A stretch of 64,000 nt of DNA. Origin: Lactobacillus sp. CBA3605. Its GTDB lineage: Bacteria; Bacillota; Bacilli; Lactobacillales; Lactobacillaceae. Under the pieces are notes generated by a model, which saw only the letters and a program-made list of their open reading frames with translations, ran no database searches and was not told the DNA's origin. This document shows, piece after piece, positions 1-8,297 of the stretch (its first letter is position 1; each line of letters begins with the position of its first letter). Both the position numbers and the translations under genes were made by a program. The stretch covers positions 62,001-126,000 of the forward strand of contig NZ_CP027190.1 in the NCBI RefSeq assembly GCF_002970915.1. The letters run 5' to 3'.

Positions 1-212
1 ATCCACAATACACGCGTCCGGCTGATTTCCGGGGGTTGAAGGTCCCAGATATCTTATTGAGTGGGGACCATGGAAAAATCGCTGACTGGCGGTTACAGCA
101 GGCTTTAAAGCGAACCTATGAACGGCGACCAGATATGCTAGCAAAATTGCAATTGTCGAGTAAGGCCCGGCAATTGTTGGCCGATATTAAGGCGGATGCC
201 GAGGGACTGTAA
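1..212 (+). CDS. trmD: tRNA (guanine37-N1)-methyltransferase TrmD, C-terminal part
   Basis: This is the last 69 codons of a gene that begins before the window; the reading frame starts at base 3 and stops at 210-212. The translation begins [20 protein letters not shown], the conserved TrmD segment YTRP..FRG..VP..LLSG, and continues with the DHGKI..WR helix typical of the C-terminal domain. TrmD methylates G37 of tRNAs carrying a G36 to prevent frameshifting. It is followed by rplS, the usual rpsP-rimM-trmD-rplS order of Firmicutes. The SAM-binding knot lies outside the window. Confidence 0.93.
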   Translation, partial: PQYTRPADFRGLKVPDILLSGDHGKIADWRLQQALKRTYERRPDMLAKLQLSSKARQLLADIKADAEGL

Positions 213-220
213 AGAAAAAC

Positions 221-250
221 TTGCAACGGCCTCCTGAAATATGGTATTCT
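221..250 (+). promoter_or_regulatory. rplS promoter between trmD and rplS
   Basis: TTGCAA (221-226) and TATTCT (245-250) are separated by 18 bases and sit about 80 bases before the rplS start. rplS can therefore be transcribed independently of trmD. This is a match to the sigma-A consensus only, with no experimental support. Confidence 0.5.
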
Positions 251-329
251 ATTTATTGGCTATTGAGCCCATTAACGACATTCCGCTGACCAAAGTGTCA
301 CGAATTTCGGCGAAAGGAAGAACTAAATT
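251..329 (+). promoter_or_regulatory. possible ribosomal protein L19 leader
   Basis: The short leader before rplS can form a small hairpin (CTGAC with GTCA near 284-302) just ahead of the AAGGAAG ribosome binding site. Autoregulatory L19 leader RNAs are known in Firmicutes at this position. I infer the possibility from position and fold only; a covariance-model search would decide. Confidence 0.25.
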
Positions 330-686
330 ATGCGTCAAAACCAATTGATCGAAAAGCTTACCAATGAACAACTCCGTACGGATGTCCCTGATTTCCGTGC
401 CGGTGATACTGTTCGCATCCATGCCCGAGTTGTTGAAGGCACACGTGAACGGATCCAATTATTTGAAGGTGTCGTTATCAAGCGTCACGGTTCTGGAATT
501 AGCGAAACTTATACAGTTCGTAAAATCAGTAACGGTGTCGGTGTTGAACGGACTTTCCCATTACACACACCACGGGTTGCTTCAATCGATGTTGTCCGTC
601 AAGGTCGTGTTCGTCGTGCTAAGTTATACTACTTACGTGACTTACATGGTAAGGCTGCGCGGATTCCAGAACGTCGCCGTAACTAA
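330..686 (+). CDS. rplS: 50S ribosomal protein L19
   Basis: Encodes a 118-residue protein, the usual L19 length. The conserved segments [34 protein letters not shown] and the C-terminal [16 protein letters not shown] are all visible. L19 sits at the interface of the 30S and 50S subunits. The ATG at 330 is preceded by AAAGGAAG. It lies downstream of trmD with its own likely promoter, and a strong terminator follows at 730-767. Confidence 0.98.
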   Translation: MRQNQLIEKLTNEQLRTDVPDFRAGDTVRIHARVVEGTRERIQLFEGVVIKRHGSGISETYTVRKISNGVGVERTFPLHTPRVASIDVVRQGRVRRAKLYYLRDLHGKAARIPERRRN

Positions 687-729
687 TTTAAAATTAATTA
701 AACAACAAGCATTTGCTTAAGTTTAATGG

Positions 730-767
730 GCCAATTAACTGAGTTTTCAGTTAATTGGCTTTTTTTG
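730..767 (+). terminator. rho-independent terminator after rplS
   Basis: A perfect 13-bp stem (GCCAATTAACTGA with TCAGTTAATTGGC), a GTTT loop and a run of seven T follow rplS by 44 bases. Confidence 0.92.
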
Positions 768-810
768 TGTTTTTTTGTCAATCTTGATTTAGAAAAATTT
801 TAAATGACAA

Positions 811-859
811 TTGACAATGAGTCGAAAAGACCTATACTTAATAAGTCGTTAAGACTTAT
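811..859 (+). promoter_or_regulatory. promoter and PadR-type operator of the padR-MFS operon
   Basis: TTGACA (811-816) and TATACT (833-838), 16 bases apart, form a near-consensus promoter. A perfect inverted repeat ATAAGTC-GTTAA-GACTTAT (841-859) covers the expected transcription start. A palindrome at +1 directly ahead of a PadR gene is the expected arrangement for autorepression; that the PadR protein binds here is inference. Confidence 0.75.
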
Positions 860-878
860 CAGATAGGAGGATCCTCGA

Positions 879-1454
879 ATGTATGATTTATTGGTATTGG
901 GGGCATTACTTGAGCATGATCGGTCGGGTTATAAGCTGTGTAAAGTGCTCGAGAATGCGCTGGTGCCACGGCGTAAAATCTCAAATGGCGTCATGTATCC
1001 CTTGCTGGATAAATTGGCAGCCGCTGATGATATTGTTTTTTTGGCCGCTACCGAAAATTCACGTGGTAAGCGGTTGGCTCATTTGACACCTACTGGCAAG
1101 GCGCATTTACATGCGATGTTGTTAGCGCCAGTACCGATGGATGCGAAACGAGAATCCATCTATCGGTTTAAGTTTAAGGGGATGGCAGCGGAAACACCGG
1201 TAGTTCAAAGCCAAATTTTGAATGACTATAAAAATGCTGTCTTGACTGATTTACAAAGTTATCAACGGATTTATGTGCATGTAGAAAGAAAAGTAGCAGC
1301 AGCAGGCTCAAACCAGGATTCAATCGATTGGGGACTGCGTACACTCAGTTTACAGATTGCTGAGAGTGAAGCTAAAATCAAATGGAGTAATCAACAATTA
1401 GAAAAAGTGCAACAAGCGATTGCAGCACATGGAGGAATAACCAACAATGACTAA
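879..1454 (+). CDS. PadR family transcriptional regulator
   Basis: The 191-residue protein has an N-terminal PadR winged helix (LLVLGALLEHDRSGYKL, then a recognition region ending NGVMYPLLDKL) and a C-terminal Vir_C-like helical dimerisation region (about residues 95-185). AGGAGG ends 8 bases before the ATG. It overlaps the following exporter gene by 8 bases, so the two are probably translated together. PadR proteins usually repress a neighbouring exporter until a phenolic compound or drug binds; the palindrome at the promoter fits autoregulation. The inducer cannot be predicted from the sequence. Confidence 0.9.
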   Translation: MYDLLVLGALLEHDRSGYKLCKVLENALVPRRKISNGVMYPLLDKLAAADDIVFLAATENSRGKRLAHLTPTGKAHLHAMLLAPVPMDAKRESIYRFKFKGMAAETPVVQSQILNDYKNAVLTDLQSYQRIYVHVERKVAAAGSNQDSIDWGLRTLSLQIAESEAKIKWSNQQLEKVQQAIAAHGGITNND

Positions 1455-2991
1455 AGAATATCGGAAATGGATTGGGTTAGTTGCTCTATCACTGGGCGTC
1501 TTTATGGCACTTTTAGATGTCACGATTGTAAATGTGGCGTTACCAACAATGGTCCGTGATTTTAATGAATCATTTAATAATGTGCAATGGGTGTTAAATG
1601 CATATTCGCTAGTTTTAGGGGTCACGCTACTGATCGTGTCTAAAATTGGTGATATGTATGGCTTAAAGAAAATTTTTGTGATTTCACTAGGGATTTTTGT
1701 CTTAGCGTCAGCAGTTAACGGACTTGCACCATCTTTGTTAGTCCTCGACATTGGTCGTGGCGTTCAAGCACTTGGTGGTGCTGGGATGAATGCCTTGGCG
1801 ATGGCACTCGTAGCCGTTAGTTTTAAAGGGAGCCAACGGGGCGTAGCGTTAGGAATTTTAGGATCCGTGATTGGGCTATCTTCAGCTTCAGGGCCACTAA
1901 TTGGCGGCTATTTGGTGGCGTTATTTGGTTGGCGGTCTATTTTTTACGTCAATATTCCGATTGGATTAATTGCCATTATTTTAACGTTGATTTATGTCGA
2001 CGAGGTTCCTGATATCAGCACTAGTAAGAAAATTGATTTTATTGGGATGTTTTTGTCAGCAGCGAGCTTATTTGCCTTGATTTATGGGTTGATTTCAAAA
2101 GAAAATCATCCAACATGGGGTTGGACAAGCACACATATGTTGCTATGGTTAGGTACTGCGGTCGTATGTTTTGGACTTTTCATTTTTGTGGAAGCCCATA
2201 CGAAGCAACCCATGGTCAACTTAACCATGTTTAAAAATCCTCATTTTATTGGGACTGTCATTGTTGCCCTAACTTTGGGAGCTGGGATTTATTCGTATAA
2301 CACTTATCTTACTGCACTCATGCAAAACTATATGGGGTATTCAGCGTTGGATGCGGGGGTCCGGCAATTAACAATCAGTATTTGGTCGCTAATTTTAGGG
2401 CCAGTCACAGGGTATTTAGGGAATCGGTATTCTAAGAAATGGATGATTAGCGGTAGCCTGTTCTTGGGCGGCATTGGGTTTTTGATGTTAGCCAATGCCA
2501 TGACGGTTAAAGTATCTTTTGCGCAATTGTGGCCCGGCATGGTTTTAATGGGGATCACTAACGGTATGGTTAATCCTTTGCTGAATTCTGCGGGTATGGA
2601 AGGAGTTGCTGTCCGTGAAATGGGGATGGCATCCGGCTTAATTAATGTCTTTCGGCAGATTGGGGTCACACTTGGTATCGTGACCATGGGCCTAGTTCAA
2701 AGTAATGTCTACGAGCAGTATTTAACCCAACATTTCAGTCAGGCTAAGTTACCAAAAGTTTCCGCTACTGCCATCCATGCGGCTTTAGTAAAGGCGGGGC
2801 CGTTCTCAGGTCATGCGATTGCTTACAGTCACCGATTGAGTCAAATGCCGTTTGCTAAGACGGTTCAACAACTTGTTTGGCAAGCGTATGCTAATGGGAC
2901 GCGGGCAGTGACCTTGACTGCGGCCGGCATTGTGCTTGTTGGTGGGTTATGTGCAGCAATCTTTATGCGCAATCGTCAGATGACACATTAG
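1447..2991 (+). CDS. MFS multidrug exporter, DHA2 (EmrB/QacA) family
   Basis: A 514-residue membrane protein with about 14 predicted transmembrane segments, the size and topology of drug:H+ antiporter family 2. The N-terminal LDVTIVNVALPTM segment in TM1 (motif D1) and the antiporter motif C region (GSVIGLSSASGPLIGGYL) are present, and the TM2-TM3 loop reads SKIGDMYGLKK, motif A. It starts inside the end of padR (ATGACTAA overlap) and so is coupled to its likely repressor. Expected role is proton-driven efflux of amphiphilic drugs across the cytoplasmic membrane; the substrate is unknown. Confidence 0.92.
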   Translation: MTKEYRKWIGLVALSLGVFMALLDVTIVNVALPTMVRDFNESFNNVQWVLNAYSLVLGVTLLIVSKIGDMYGLKKIFVISLGIFVLASAVNGLAPSLLVLDIGRGVQALGGAGMNALAMALVAVSFKGSQRGVALGILGSVIGLSSASGPLIGGYLVALFGWRSIFYVNIPIGLIAIILTLIYVDEVPDISTSKKIDFIGMFLSAASLFALIYGLISKENHPTWGWTSTHMLLWLGTAVVCFGLFIFVEAHTKQPMVNLTMFKNPHFIGTVIVALTLGAGIYSYNTYLTALMQNYMGYSALDAGVRQLTISIWSLILGPVTGYLGNRYSKKWMISGSLFLGGIGFLMLANAMTVKVSFAQLWPGMVLMGITNGMVNPLLNSAGMEGVAVREMGMASGLINVFRQIGVTLGIVTMGLVQSNVYEQYLTQHFSQAKLPKVSATAIHAALVKAGPFSGHAIAYSHRLSQMPFAKTVQQLVWQAYANGTRAVTLTAAGIVLVGGLCAAIFMRNRQMTH

Positions 2992-3010
2992 TTCAGCTCA
3001 AATTAATATT

Positions 3011-3055
3011 AAAATGACATTTAAGTAGCCATTGGCTGGTTAAATGTCATTTTTA
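3011..3055 (+). terminator. terminator after the padR-MFS operon
   Basis: A long stem AAAATGACATTTAA...TTAAATGTCATTTT with an inner GCCA/TGGC pairing ends in T residues 20 bases after the exporter stop. Confidence 0.85.
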
Positions 3056-3075
3056 GGTTGCGGGGATAGAATTGA

Positions 3076-3090
3076 AGCAATTAAACTGGT
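3076..3090 (+). repeat. 15-bp direct repeat, left copy, upstream of the SPFH gene
   Basis: AGCAATTAAACTGGT here is repeated exactly at 4006-4020, overlapping and just past the stop of the SPFH gene. The two copies bracket the complete coding region. Confidence 0.6.
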
Positions 3091-3140
3091 TTTACTAATT
3101 TTGACAGGTATACTTAGAATATAAAAGGGGGCTTTTAAGT

Positions 3141-4007
3141 ATGAAAGAAAAGCAAGTTTTTCATATTAATGGGTATATTGGGTTAGTCTTAGCTATTTTA
3201 TTTGTTTTCGGTGGTGGCTGGTTAGTCTGGTCGGGAAGCACGACTAATCAGTTGATGACAGTCTTTTTAGGCGCTATTTTAATTATTATTGCGGGTCTTG
3301 GTGCAAGCTCGTTAACTATTGTGGGGCCTAATGAGGCACGGGTGATGACCTTTTTTGGAAAATATATTGGCACAATTCGTGATTCTGGCTTATTTATGAC
3401 AGTCCCCTTAACGAGTAAGTTTTCAATCTCACTAAGAGTACGTAATTTTAATAGTGCCATTTTAAAAGTGAACGATTTACGTGGTAATCCTGTTGAGATT
3501 GCGGCTGTCATTGTGTTCAAAGTAGTTGATACCAGTATGGCCTTGTTTGCAGTTGATGATTATGAACAGTTTGTGCAGATTCAGAGTGAATCGGCTGTGC
3601 GCCACGTTGCTTCTGAGTATCCCTATGATACTTTTGATGATGACAAGAAGTTAACGTTACGTAGTAATCCAACGGAAGTGTCTGATCGACTAACGGCTGA
3701 ATTACAGGCACGGTTAACTGTCGCTGGTGTAGAAATCTTAGAAACACGGTTGACTCATTTAGCCTATGCAACTGAAATTGCCAGTGCCATGTTACAGCGC
3801 CAACAATCCTCTGCAATTCTTTCGGCGCGTAAGGTGATTGTAGAAGGGGCTGTTTCAATTACGGAAGAGACGATTCGGCGTTTGGAGAAGGATACCGGGA
3901 TGCAATTTTCAGATGATAAGAAATTACAATTGATAAATAACATGATGGTCACCATTATTTCGGAGCGGGGTTCACAACCGATTATTAATACTTCGGAAGT
4001 TAAATAG
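3141..4007 (+). CDS. SPFH/band 7 domain membrane protein
   Basis: A 288-residue protein with two hydrophobic segments at the N terminus (about residues 9-29 and 37-60) followed by an SPFH/band 7 domain: VGPNEARVMTFFGKYIGTIRDSGLF, then VRNFNSAILKVNDLRGNPVEIAAVIVFKV, and RLTVAGVEILETRLTHLAYATEIA. The C-terminal helical region (Q-rich, residues 220-275) is typical of oligomerising prohibitin-like proteins. These proteins form membrane microdomain scaffolds; no protease partner (such as NfeD or FtsH) lies beside it. It is flanked by a 15-bp direct repeat and terminators, so it is a single-gene unit. GGGGG ends about 10 bases before the ATG. Confidence 0.88.
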   Translation: MKEKQVFHINGYIGLVLAILFVFGGGWLVWSGSTTNQLMTVFLGAILIIIAGLGASSLTIVGPNEARVMTFFGKYIGTIRDSGLFMTVPLTSKFSISLRVRNFNSAILKVNDLRGNPVEIAAVIVFKVVDTSMALFAVDDYEQFVQIQSESAVRHVASEYPYDTFDDDKKLTLRSNPTEVSDRLTAELQARLTVAGVEILETRLTHLAYATEIASAMLQRQQSSAILSARKVIVEGAVSITEETIRRLEKDTGMQFSDDKKLQLINNMMVTIISERGSQPIINTSEVK

Positions 4008-4020
4008 CAATTAAACTGGT
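4006..4020 (+). repeat. 15-bp direct repeat, right copy
   Basis: Exact copy of the AGCAATTAAACTGGT at 3076-3090; it begins at the stop codon of the SPFH gene. Confidence 0.6.
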
Positions 4021-4072
4021 AAAAATCAATCGACCCGTTAACCATTTTTGGCTAGCGGGTCGATTGATTTTT
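4021..4072. terminator. bidirectional terminator between convergent genes
   Basis: A near-perfect 20-bp stem with AAAAATCAATCGACCCG on the left and its complement ending in TTTTT on the right lies between the SPFH gene and the convergent 4099-4728 gene. The flanking A and T runs make it usable from both sides. Confidence 0.9.
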
Positions 4073-4098
4073 AACGATAAGTTAGTAATTAGTAAAGT

Positions 4099-4728
4099 TT
4101 ATAAATCATCACTTAAATTAGCGTCAGCTTCACTAATATTGTCTGAAAAGGTGCTGTAATTACCACTAGGATTTTCGACCAAATTAACAAACTTTTTGGC
4201 ATCTTTGACTGCTTTTTTAGCATCAGCCAGTTTGGTTTCATTCTTATTGGTGACATTTTGCTTGAGCGTGGCATACGTTGATTCAAGATGGCTCAAAGCC
4301 GTATCCATTTTATCAATCGTGCCTTCGGATGTGTAAACAGCGTATTGCGCTTCAATTGCTTTGTTGAAGTCAGTATAGCTTTTGCCATCAACGGTAACAC
4401 CGTTATCATTCCAAATAGCATCATGCCAAACGGACGTCAGTTTATCACCAATCTTTTCAGCTTTGATACCGGTAGTATAAGTATAGTAACGTATATTTGA
4501 ATAATTGCTGGCAAAGGTTTTTTCTTTATTTTTTTCAATTTTTGCCTGCCGGATTTGTTCCTGCTTGATCTGATAGGTGTTACCAAAATAACCACCAATG
4601 GCAATTATGAGTCCAATAGCCATTAAAATGTAAGATAATTTCTTATGAGTTCCTTTAGCGTAATCGATAAAAAAGAAGATTGCACCGATAATCAATAAAA
4701 TAAGGCCGAGACCACTAACAAATAACAT
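4099..4728 (-). CDS. two-TM membrane protein of unknown function
   Basis: Encodes 209 residues. Two transmembrane helices at the N terminus (about residues 3-23 and 32-50) are followed by a charged helix rich in Q, K and E (QEQIRQAKIEKNKEK) and a soluble, mostly helical domain with alanine/lysine-rich segments (LADAKKAVKDAKKFV). The orientation suggests a membrane-anchored extracytoplasmic domain. I do not recognise a catalytic motif. It is a single gene read towards the shared terminator with the SPFH gene. GGAGGAAA ahead of the ATG supports the start. Confidence 0.75.
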   Translation of the reverse strand: MLFVSGLGLILLIIGAIFFFIDYAKGTHKKLSYILMAIGLIIAIGGYFGNTYQIKQEQIRQAKIEKNKEKTFASNYSNIRYYTYTTGIKAEKIGDKLTSVWHDAIWNDNGVTVDGKSYTDFNKAIEAQYAVYTSEGTIDKMDTALSHLESTYATLKQNVTNKNETKLADAKKAVKDAKKFVNLVENPSGNYSTFSDNISEADANLSDDL

Positions 4729-5095
4729 TCTGTTTCCTCCAAAATTTCTCAGCTTTTAGCGACTTCCGTATCTGGTCGTAGTACTAATTTAAATCGTCAT
4801 ACTATGGCAACATAGCTTGATTAATAGGCCTTAAAAATCCCCAGTTATTAAAAAGACCATTAAATTAAGTATAAATATAAAACGCAGTTGATTAAACTAA
4901 TAATATGGGGTATTTTGACTAATAATGTGAGCAGCAACAAGAAAATTGTTAGTGTTGCTCGAATTATCTTGGTTTTATCAGATCCAGACAGCACTGGTAA
5001 TTAATATACTGTCATACTTATCTTCACCAATACAGTTGGTTTTAGATGTGGTGATGTCGTCATTTATTTCAAGCGGCAAGTGGTGAACTGATGTA
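4729..5095. other. intergenic stretch without a recognisable gene
   Basis: This AT-rich gap lies between two minus-strand genes. It should hold the promoter of the 4099-4728 gene. I see no RNA gene or convincing ORF; a possible 60-codon minus-strand frame runs through the adjacent terminator and lacks a ribosome binding site. Confidence 0.4.
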
Positions 5096-5147
5096 ATAAA
5101 AAACAGCGTCGCCCAAAGCCATAAGTTCGGCAAATTAGGCGACGCTG
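5096..5147 (-). terminator. terminator of the CsbD gene
   Basis: CAGCGTCGCC (5104-5113) pairs perfectly with GGCGACGCTG (5138-5147); on the minus strand the stem is followed by a T run (TTTTTTATT), 15 bases after the CsbD-family stop. Confidence 0.9.
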
Positions 5148-5161
5148 ATTCGTGTGACAAT

Positions 5162-5377
5162 CTATTTATCTGACTGATTTAATTTTTCTTTGGCACCATC
5201 TACGGCACCTTTGACTGAGTCTTTGGCATCCGCTAATTTTTCTTTAGCTTTGCCAATCAATCCTTCTGTTTTACCCTCAGTTTCGCGGGCTTTATCACCG
5301 GTAACTTTTCCTTCAACCTCTTTAGCCTTACCACTAACTTTATCTTTAGTGCTGTCGATCTTTTCATCTAAACTCAT
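5162..5377 (-). CDS. CsbD family stress protein
   Basis: A 71-residue, highly charged, Ala/Lys/Glu-rich protein with the repeated pattern KVSGKAKEVEGKVTGDKARETEGK typical of CsbD. CsbD-like proteins are small, abundant general-stress proteins of unknown molecular role. An in-frame ATG lies 11 codons upstream, but the start at 5377 is preferred because AGGGAGGTT lies 6 bases before it and the product then begins MSLDEKI as in relatives. Monocistronic with its own terminator. Confidence 0.9.
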   Translation of the reverse strand: MSLDEKIDSTKDKVSGKAKEVEGKVTGDKARETEGKTEGLIGKAKEKLADAKDSVKGAVDGAKEKLNQSDK

Positions 5378-5506
5378 AAGATAACCTCCCTTAATAATAA
5401 GAATTGTCATTATTATGACGTAGATTTTAAAGGATGACCAATAATATGCTCACACTTATCAAAACGATAACTGTATATCAGGAAATAACGGGTTTACTTC
5501 AACTAG

Positions 5507-6946
5507 TTATAGATTCAAATCGGTTTGATAATTTAAGGGTGACAGGTCCGTGCTAGTGGTAATCAAGTCGGCCGTCAGTTGTTGCATGGCCGTTAAAGCT
5601 AAGGTTGCCGCAGTTGTATTGGCTTGATCAAGTGCGGCTGGCAAGGCAGTCGCTGCTAAGGTTTTAAGGGTGGCATCCGTCGTTATTAGGTGATGACCGA
5701 GCTGAATCGCTAAATCCTGTTGTACGGTTTGTAATTGGGGATGCAGGTCGTGATAATGAGCATCGACTAAGACGCCAACGTGTTTAAAAATCCAATAGGC
5801 GGACTGCGGGTCAAACTTTTCAGTCGCTAATTGATAGGCAGCTGGAGTAGTGTCTGCGCCCGCATAAAAGGGTACGTAGACACTTTCGGCGGCGACGCCC
5901 ATCGCTAACCAGTGAATGCCGCTAGTTGCGGTTGGCTGGTCCGGCCGAATTTGCAGGACGTGTGATTCCTGAGTTTTGGCTAGGCTGATTGGACGATAGC
6001 GGTGCTTATCGGCATCACTACCACCGCCAACGGGATCAAAGGGGGTACCTTCATAGTGTGAGGCTAAGAAGTGTTGCGCCTCGTCAATATGAATCAATCG
6101 GTTCGCACGCTGAATAAAGGGTAAGTTAAATGATTCAGGTGTTTGGTCGATTTCGGGACTAAAGTAACGCTGCCCATCCCAAACGCGAGGGGTATTGTAG
6201 TGTTGATCTGAAACGTCGGCGGTTCCGAAGACCTCCCGGAAATTCAAGCCGTTGGTCATTGAGGCTAACTGATGGTCCACAACGAAATCACGAATCCCTT
6301 TCGCATATAAGAAATTCTCGTGGTCGGCTAAATCAATTTCTTGAATAGCTAACTGGTTAGCAACGACCGCATAGGCGTCGTCAGGAATCCGTTGGGCCAC
6401 CCAATAATGGCCAGCACCTGTTTCCATGTACCAGACTTCTTCGGCATCGCTAAAAAGAATACCGTTAGTCTCATAAGTCCCAGCGGTTTCAATAATATGA
6501 CCGAGGCGTTCCACCCCGGCCCGTGCTGAATGAATGTAGGGTAATGTTACGGTAACCATCGCTTCTTCACCAATACCATTTTGCACGTATGGATCGGCGG
6601 CGAGGACCCGTGTATTACAATAAGCACTCTCGGTGGCACTCATAGCGACGCCATATTCATTAATGCCGTCTTCCTCAAATAACCCAAACTTCGGGGTCCA
6701 TTCGGGGGTGGCGGTATATTTAGCACGGATTTTGGGTAAAGTCAGCTCAAACGGATGGTCAGCATCCGCCGATTTAAACGTTGGAGCAGTGGTAAATTCA
6801 GCATGTGCGTGAACGACGAATTTTTTCGCCCAAGCGGCTCGTGAATCTTCATTGCGGCCAATCATGGTCGAGCCATCCGCGGTGGCATTTTTACCGACTA
6901 GGATACTGGTACAAGCGGAATAAGGATTAAACTGATGGGTCAGCAT
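5507..6946 (-). CDS. C69 family dipeptidase (PepD type)
   Basis: The 479-residue protein begins MLTHQFNPYSACTSILVGK. Peptidase family C69 proteins are Ntn hydrolases whose N-terminal Cys (Cys12 here, within ACTS) is exposed by removal of the preceding residues. Further family signatures are GSTMIGRNEDS (about residues 25-35), GVAMSATES and the C-terminal region with WI..HVGVL. These cytoplasmic dipeptidases of lactobacilli have broad dipeptide specificity. GAAGG lies 7 bases ahead of the ATG. It stands alone, divergent from the yitT-like gene. Confidence 0.92.
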   Translation of the reverse strand: MLTHQFNPYSACTSILVGKNATADGSTMIGRNEDSRAAWAKKFVVHAHAEFTTAPTFKSADADHPFELTLPKIRAKYTATPEWTPKFGLFEEDGINEYGVAMSATESAYCNTRVLAADPYVQNGIGEEAMVTVTLPYIHSARAGVERLGHIIETAGTYETNGILFSDAEEVWYMETGAGHYWVAQRIPDDAYAVVANQLAIQEIDLADHENFLYAKGIRDFVVDHQLASMTNGLNFREVFGTADVSDQHYNTPRVWDGQRYFSPEIDQTPESFNLPFIQRANRLIHIDEAQHFLASHYEGTPFDPVGGGSDADKHRYRPISLAKTQESHVLQIRPDQPTATSGIHWLAMGVAAESVYVPFYAGADTTPAAYQLATEKFDPQSAYWIFKHVGVLVDAHYHDLHPQLQTVQQDLAIQLGHHLITTDATLKTLAATALPAALDQANTTAATLALTAMQQLTADLITTSTDLSPLNYQTDLNL

Positions 6947-7071
6947 AAGGGACCTTCTTTCTAAAAGTAAACCGACAAAAAAATTTCTAATCTAATTTTA
7001 GCATTTATATGAATAAATGGGGCTTTTTCGCTATAATAGCAAGTGAGAAAATAGGAAAAGAAGGTTAGGGC

Positions 7072-7965
7072 ATGTCACATCTTTCAAATCCACGATTAGC
7101 CTTTCTCTGGCAGCTAGTTGTCATGGTGGCTTCGGCGGTGGTTTCAGCATTTGCATTGAATGAATTTTTAATTCCGGCAAACACGTTTAGTGGTGGGGTT
7201 AATGGGATTGCTCAGCTGTTATATTCAGTAGGCAAACCACTTGGACTGCAAATTAATACCGGATACTATATCCTAGCATTTAACGTCCCAATTGCCTTGT
7301 TAGGTTGGTTTAAGTTAGGACATCGCTTTACGATTATGAGTTTTGTAACGGCCTTTTTAACGTCGCTGGCCGCAGTCTTGATGCCGGTCACAAATATTGC
7401 ACATAATCCGCTACTGGGCGCTTTGTTTGGGGGAATCTTGACCGGGGTCGGTATTGGCATAACGATGCGTTACGGCTTTTCGACGGGCGGTTTTGATATT
7501 ATCGTCCTCGTATTAGAGCGAGCAACAGGACGGACCGTTGGCAGTTTGATGTTCTTGATAAATTTTGTCATTATTCTAATGTCGGGCCTGTTGTTTAGTT
7601 GGGAAAATGCGTTATTTACAATCATCTCGATTTATGCGGCAACAAGAATGGTTGATTTAATTCATACGCGGCATCAAAAGTTGACCGCCATTATTGTGAC
7701 AACTAAGCCAGATGCAGTGGCACAAGCCATTCAAACGGCGATTCTACGGGGTGTCACGATGACTGATTCCAAAGGGGCGTATTCTGGTCAACCGAATGCG
7801 ACGTTAATGGTCGTTTTAAATCGCTATGAATTATACGCGTTACAGGCGTCAGTGAGTACCACTGATGCGCATGCGTTTATTAATATTTTAAATACAGTTG
7901 ATACTAGTGGCCTATTTATGAATGAGCGGGAGCAGGCGGAACAACGCCAACAGTTGCAAAATTAG
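7072..7965 (+). CDS. YitT family membrane protein
   Basis: Encodes 297 residues with about five hydrophobic segments in the first 190 residues (QLVVMVASAVVSAFALNEFL; GALFGGILTGVGIGITMRYG) followed by a cytoplasmic DUF2179-type C-terminal domain (residues about 200-285, LTAIIVTTKPDAVAQAIQ). The motif NEFLIPANTFSGGVNGIAQL is characteristic of the YitT family. Function is not established; relatives are thought to be transporters or channels. A TATAAT at 7032-7037 may be its -10 element, and AGAAGG precedes the ATG. Confidence 0.88.
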   Translation: MSHLSNPRLAFLWQLVVMVASAVVSAFALNEFLIPANTFSGGVNGIAQLLYSVGKPLGLQINTGYYILAFNVPIALLGWFKLGHRFTIMSFVTAFLTSLAAVLMPVTNIAHNPLLGALFGGILTGVGIGITMRYGFSTGGFDIIVLVLERATGRTVGSLMFLINFVIILMSGLLFSWENALFTIISIYAATRMVDLIHTRHQKLTAIIVTTKPDAVAQAIQTAILRGVTMTDSKGAYSGQPNATLMVVLNRYELYALQASVSTTDAHAFINILNTVDTSGLFMNEREQAEQRQQLQN

Positions 7966-8016
7966 AAAATTAAGGTATGATTAGATTTTATAAGATAATA
8001 ATAGGAGTGTGACCAC

Positions 8017-8211
8017 ATGCCAATCGTACACATTGATTTAATTGCCGGACGTTCACAATCACAACTTAAAGCACTAGTTAAGGACGTGACGACGGCCGTT
8101 AGTAAGAATACTGGCGCGCCGGCTGAACATATTCATGTCATCTTGAATGAAATGCAAAAAGACCGCTACAGTGTTGGTGGGGTGTTAAAGAGTGACGAAG
8201 CTGCTGAATAA
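8017..8211 (+). CDS. 4-oxalocrotonate tautomerase family protein (small)
   Basis: A 64-residue protein starting [13 protein letters not shown]. After removal of Met the N-terminal Pro1 is the catalytic base of the tautomerase superfamily, and the size matches the hexameric 4-OT group (DmpI/YwhB). The motif [18 protein letters not shown] carries the conserved turn near residues 39-55. In lactobacilli the physiological substrate is unknown. AGGAG precedes the ATG. A terminator follows, so the gene is monocistronic despite lying just before lysA. Confidence 0.92.
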   Translation: MPIVHIDLIAGRSQSQLKALVKDVTTAVSKNTGAPAEHIHVILNEMQKDRYSVGGVLKSDEAAE

Positions 8212-8227
8212 GCGGTGATTTACTTGG

Positions 8228-8257
8228 ACCGGCCGGTTTAAAGGGCCGGTTTTTTTT
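8228..8257 (+). terminator. terminator after the small tautomerase gene
   Basis: ACCGGCC (8228-8234) pairs with GGCCGGT (8244-8250), followed by eight T residues. Confidence 0.93.
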
Positions 8258-8297
8258 GAATCAAGTCACGTCGTCTAATAAAAAGTGAGGTTAAATT

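Noticed and set aside
364..720. Second plus-strand ORF overlapping rplS
   Set aside because: Off-frame shadow of rplS without a ribosome binding site.
4978..5160. 60-codon minus-strand ORF
   Set aside because: It runs through the CsbD terminator stem, lacks a ribosome binding site and has no protein-like composition.
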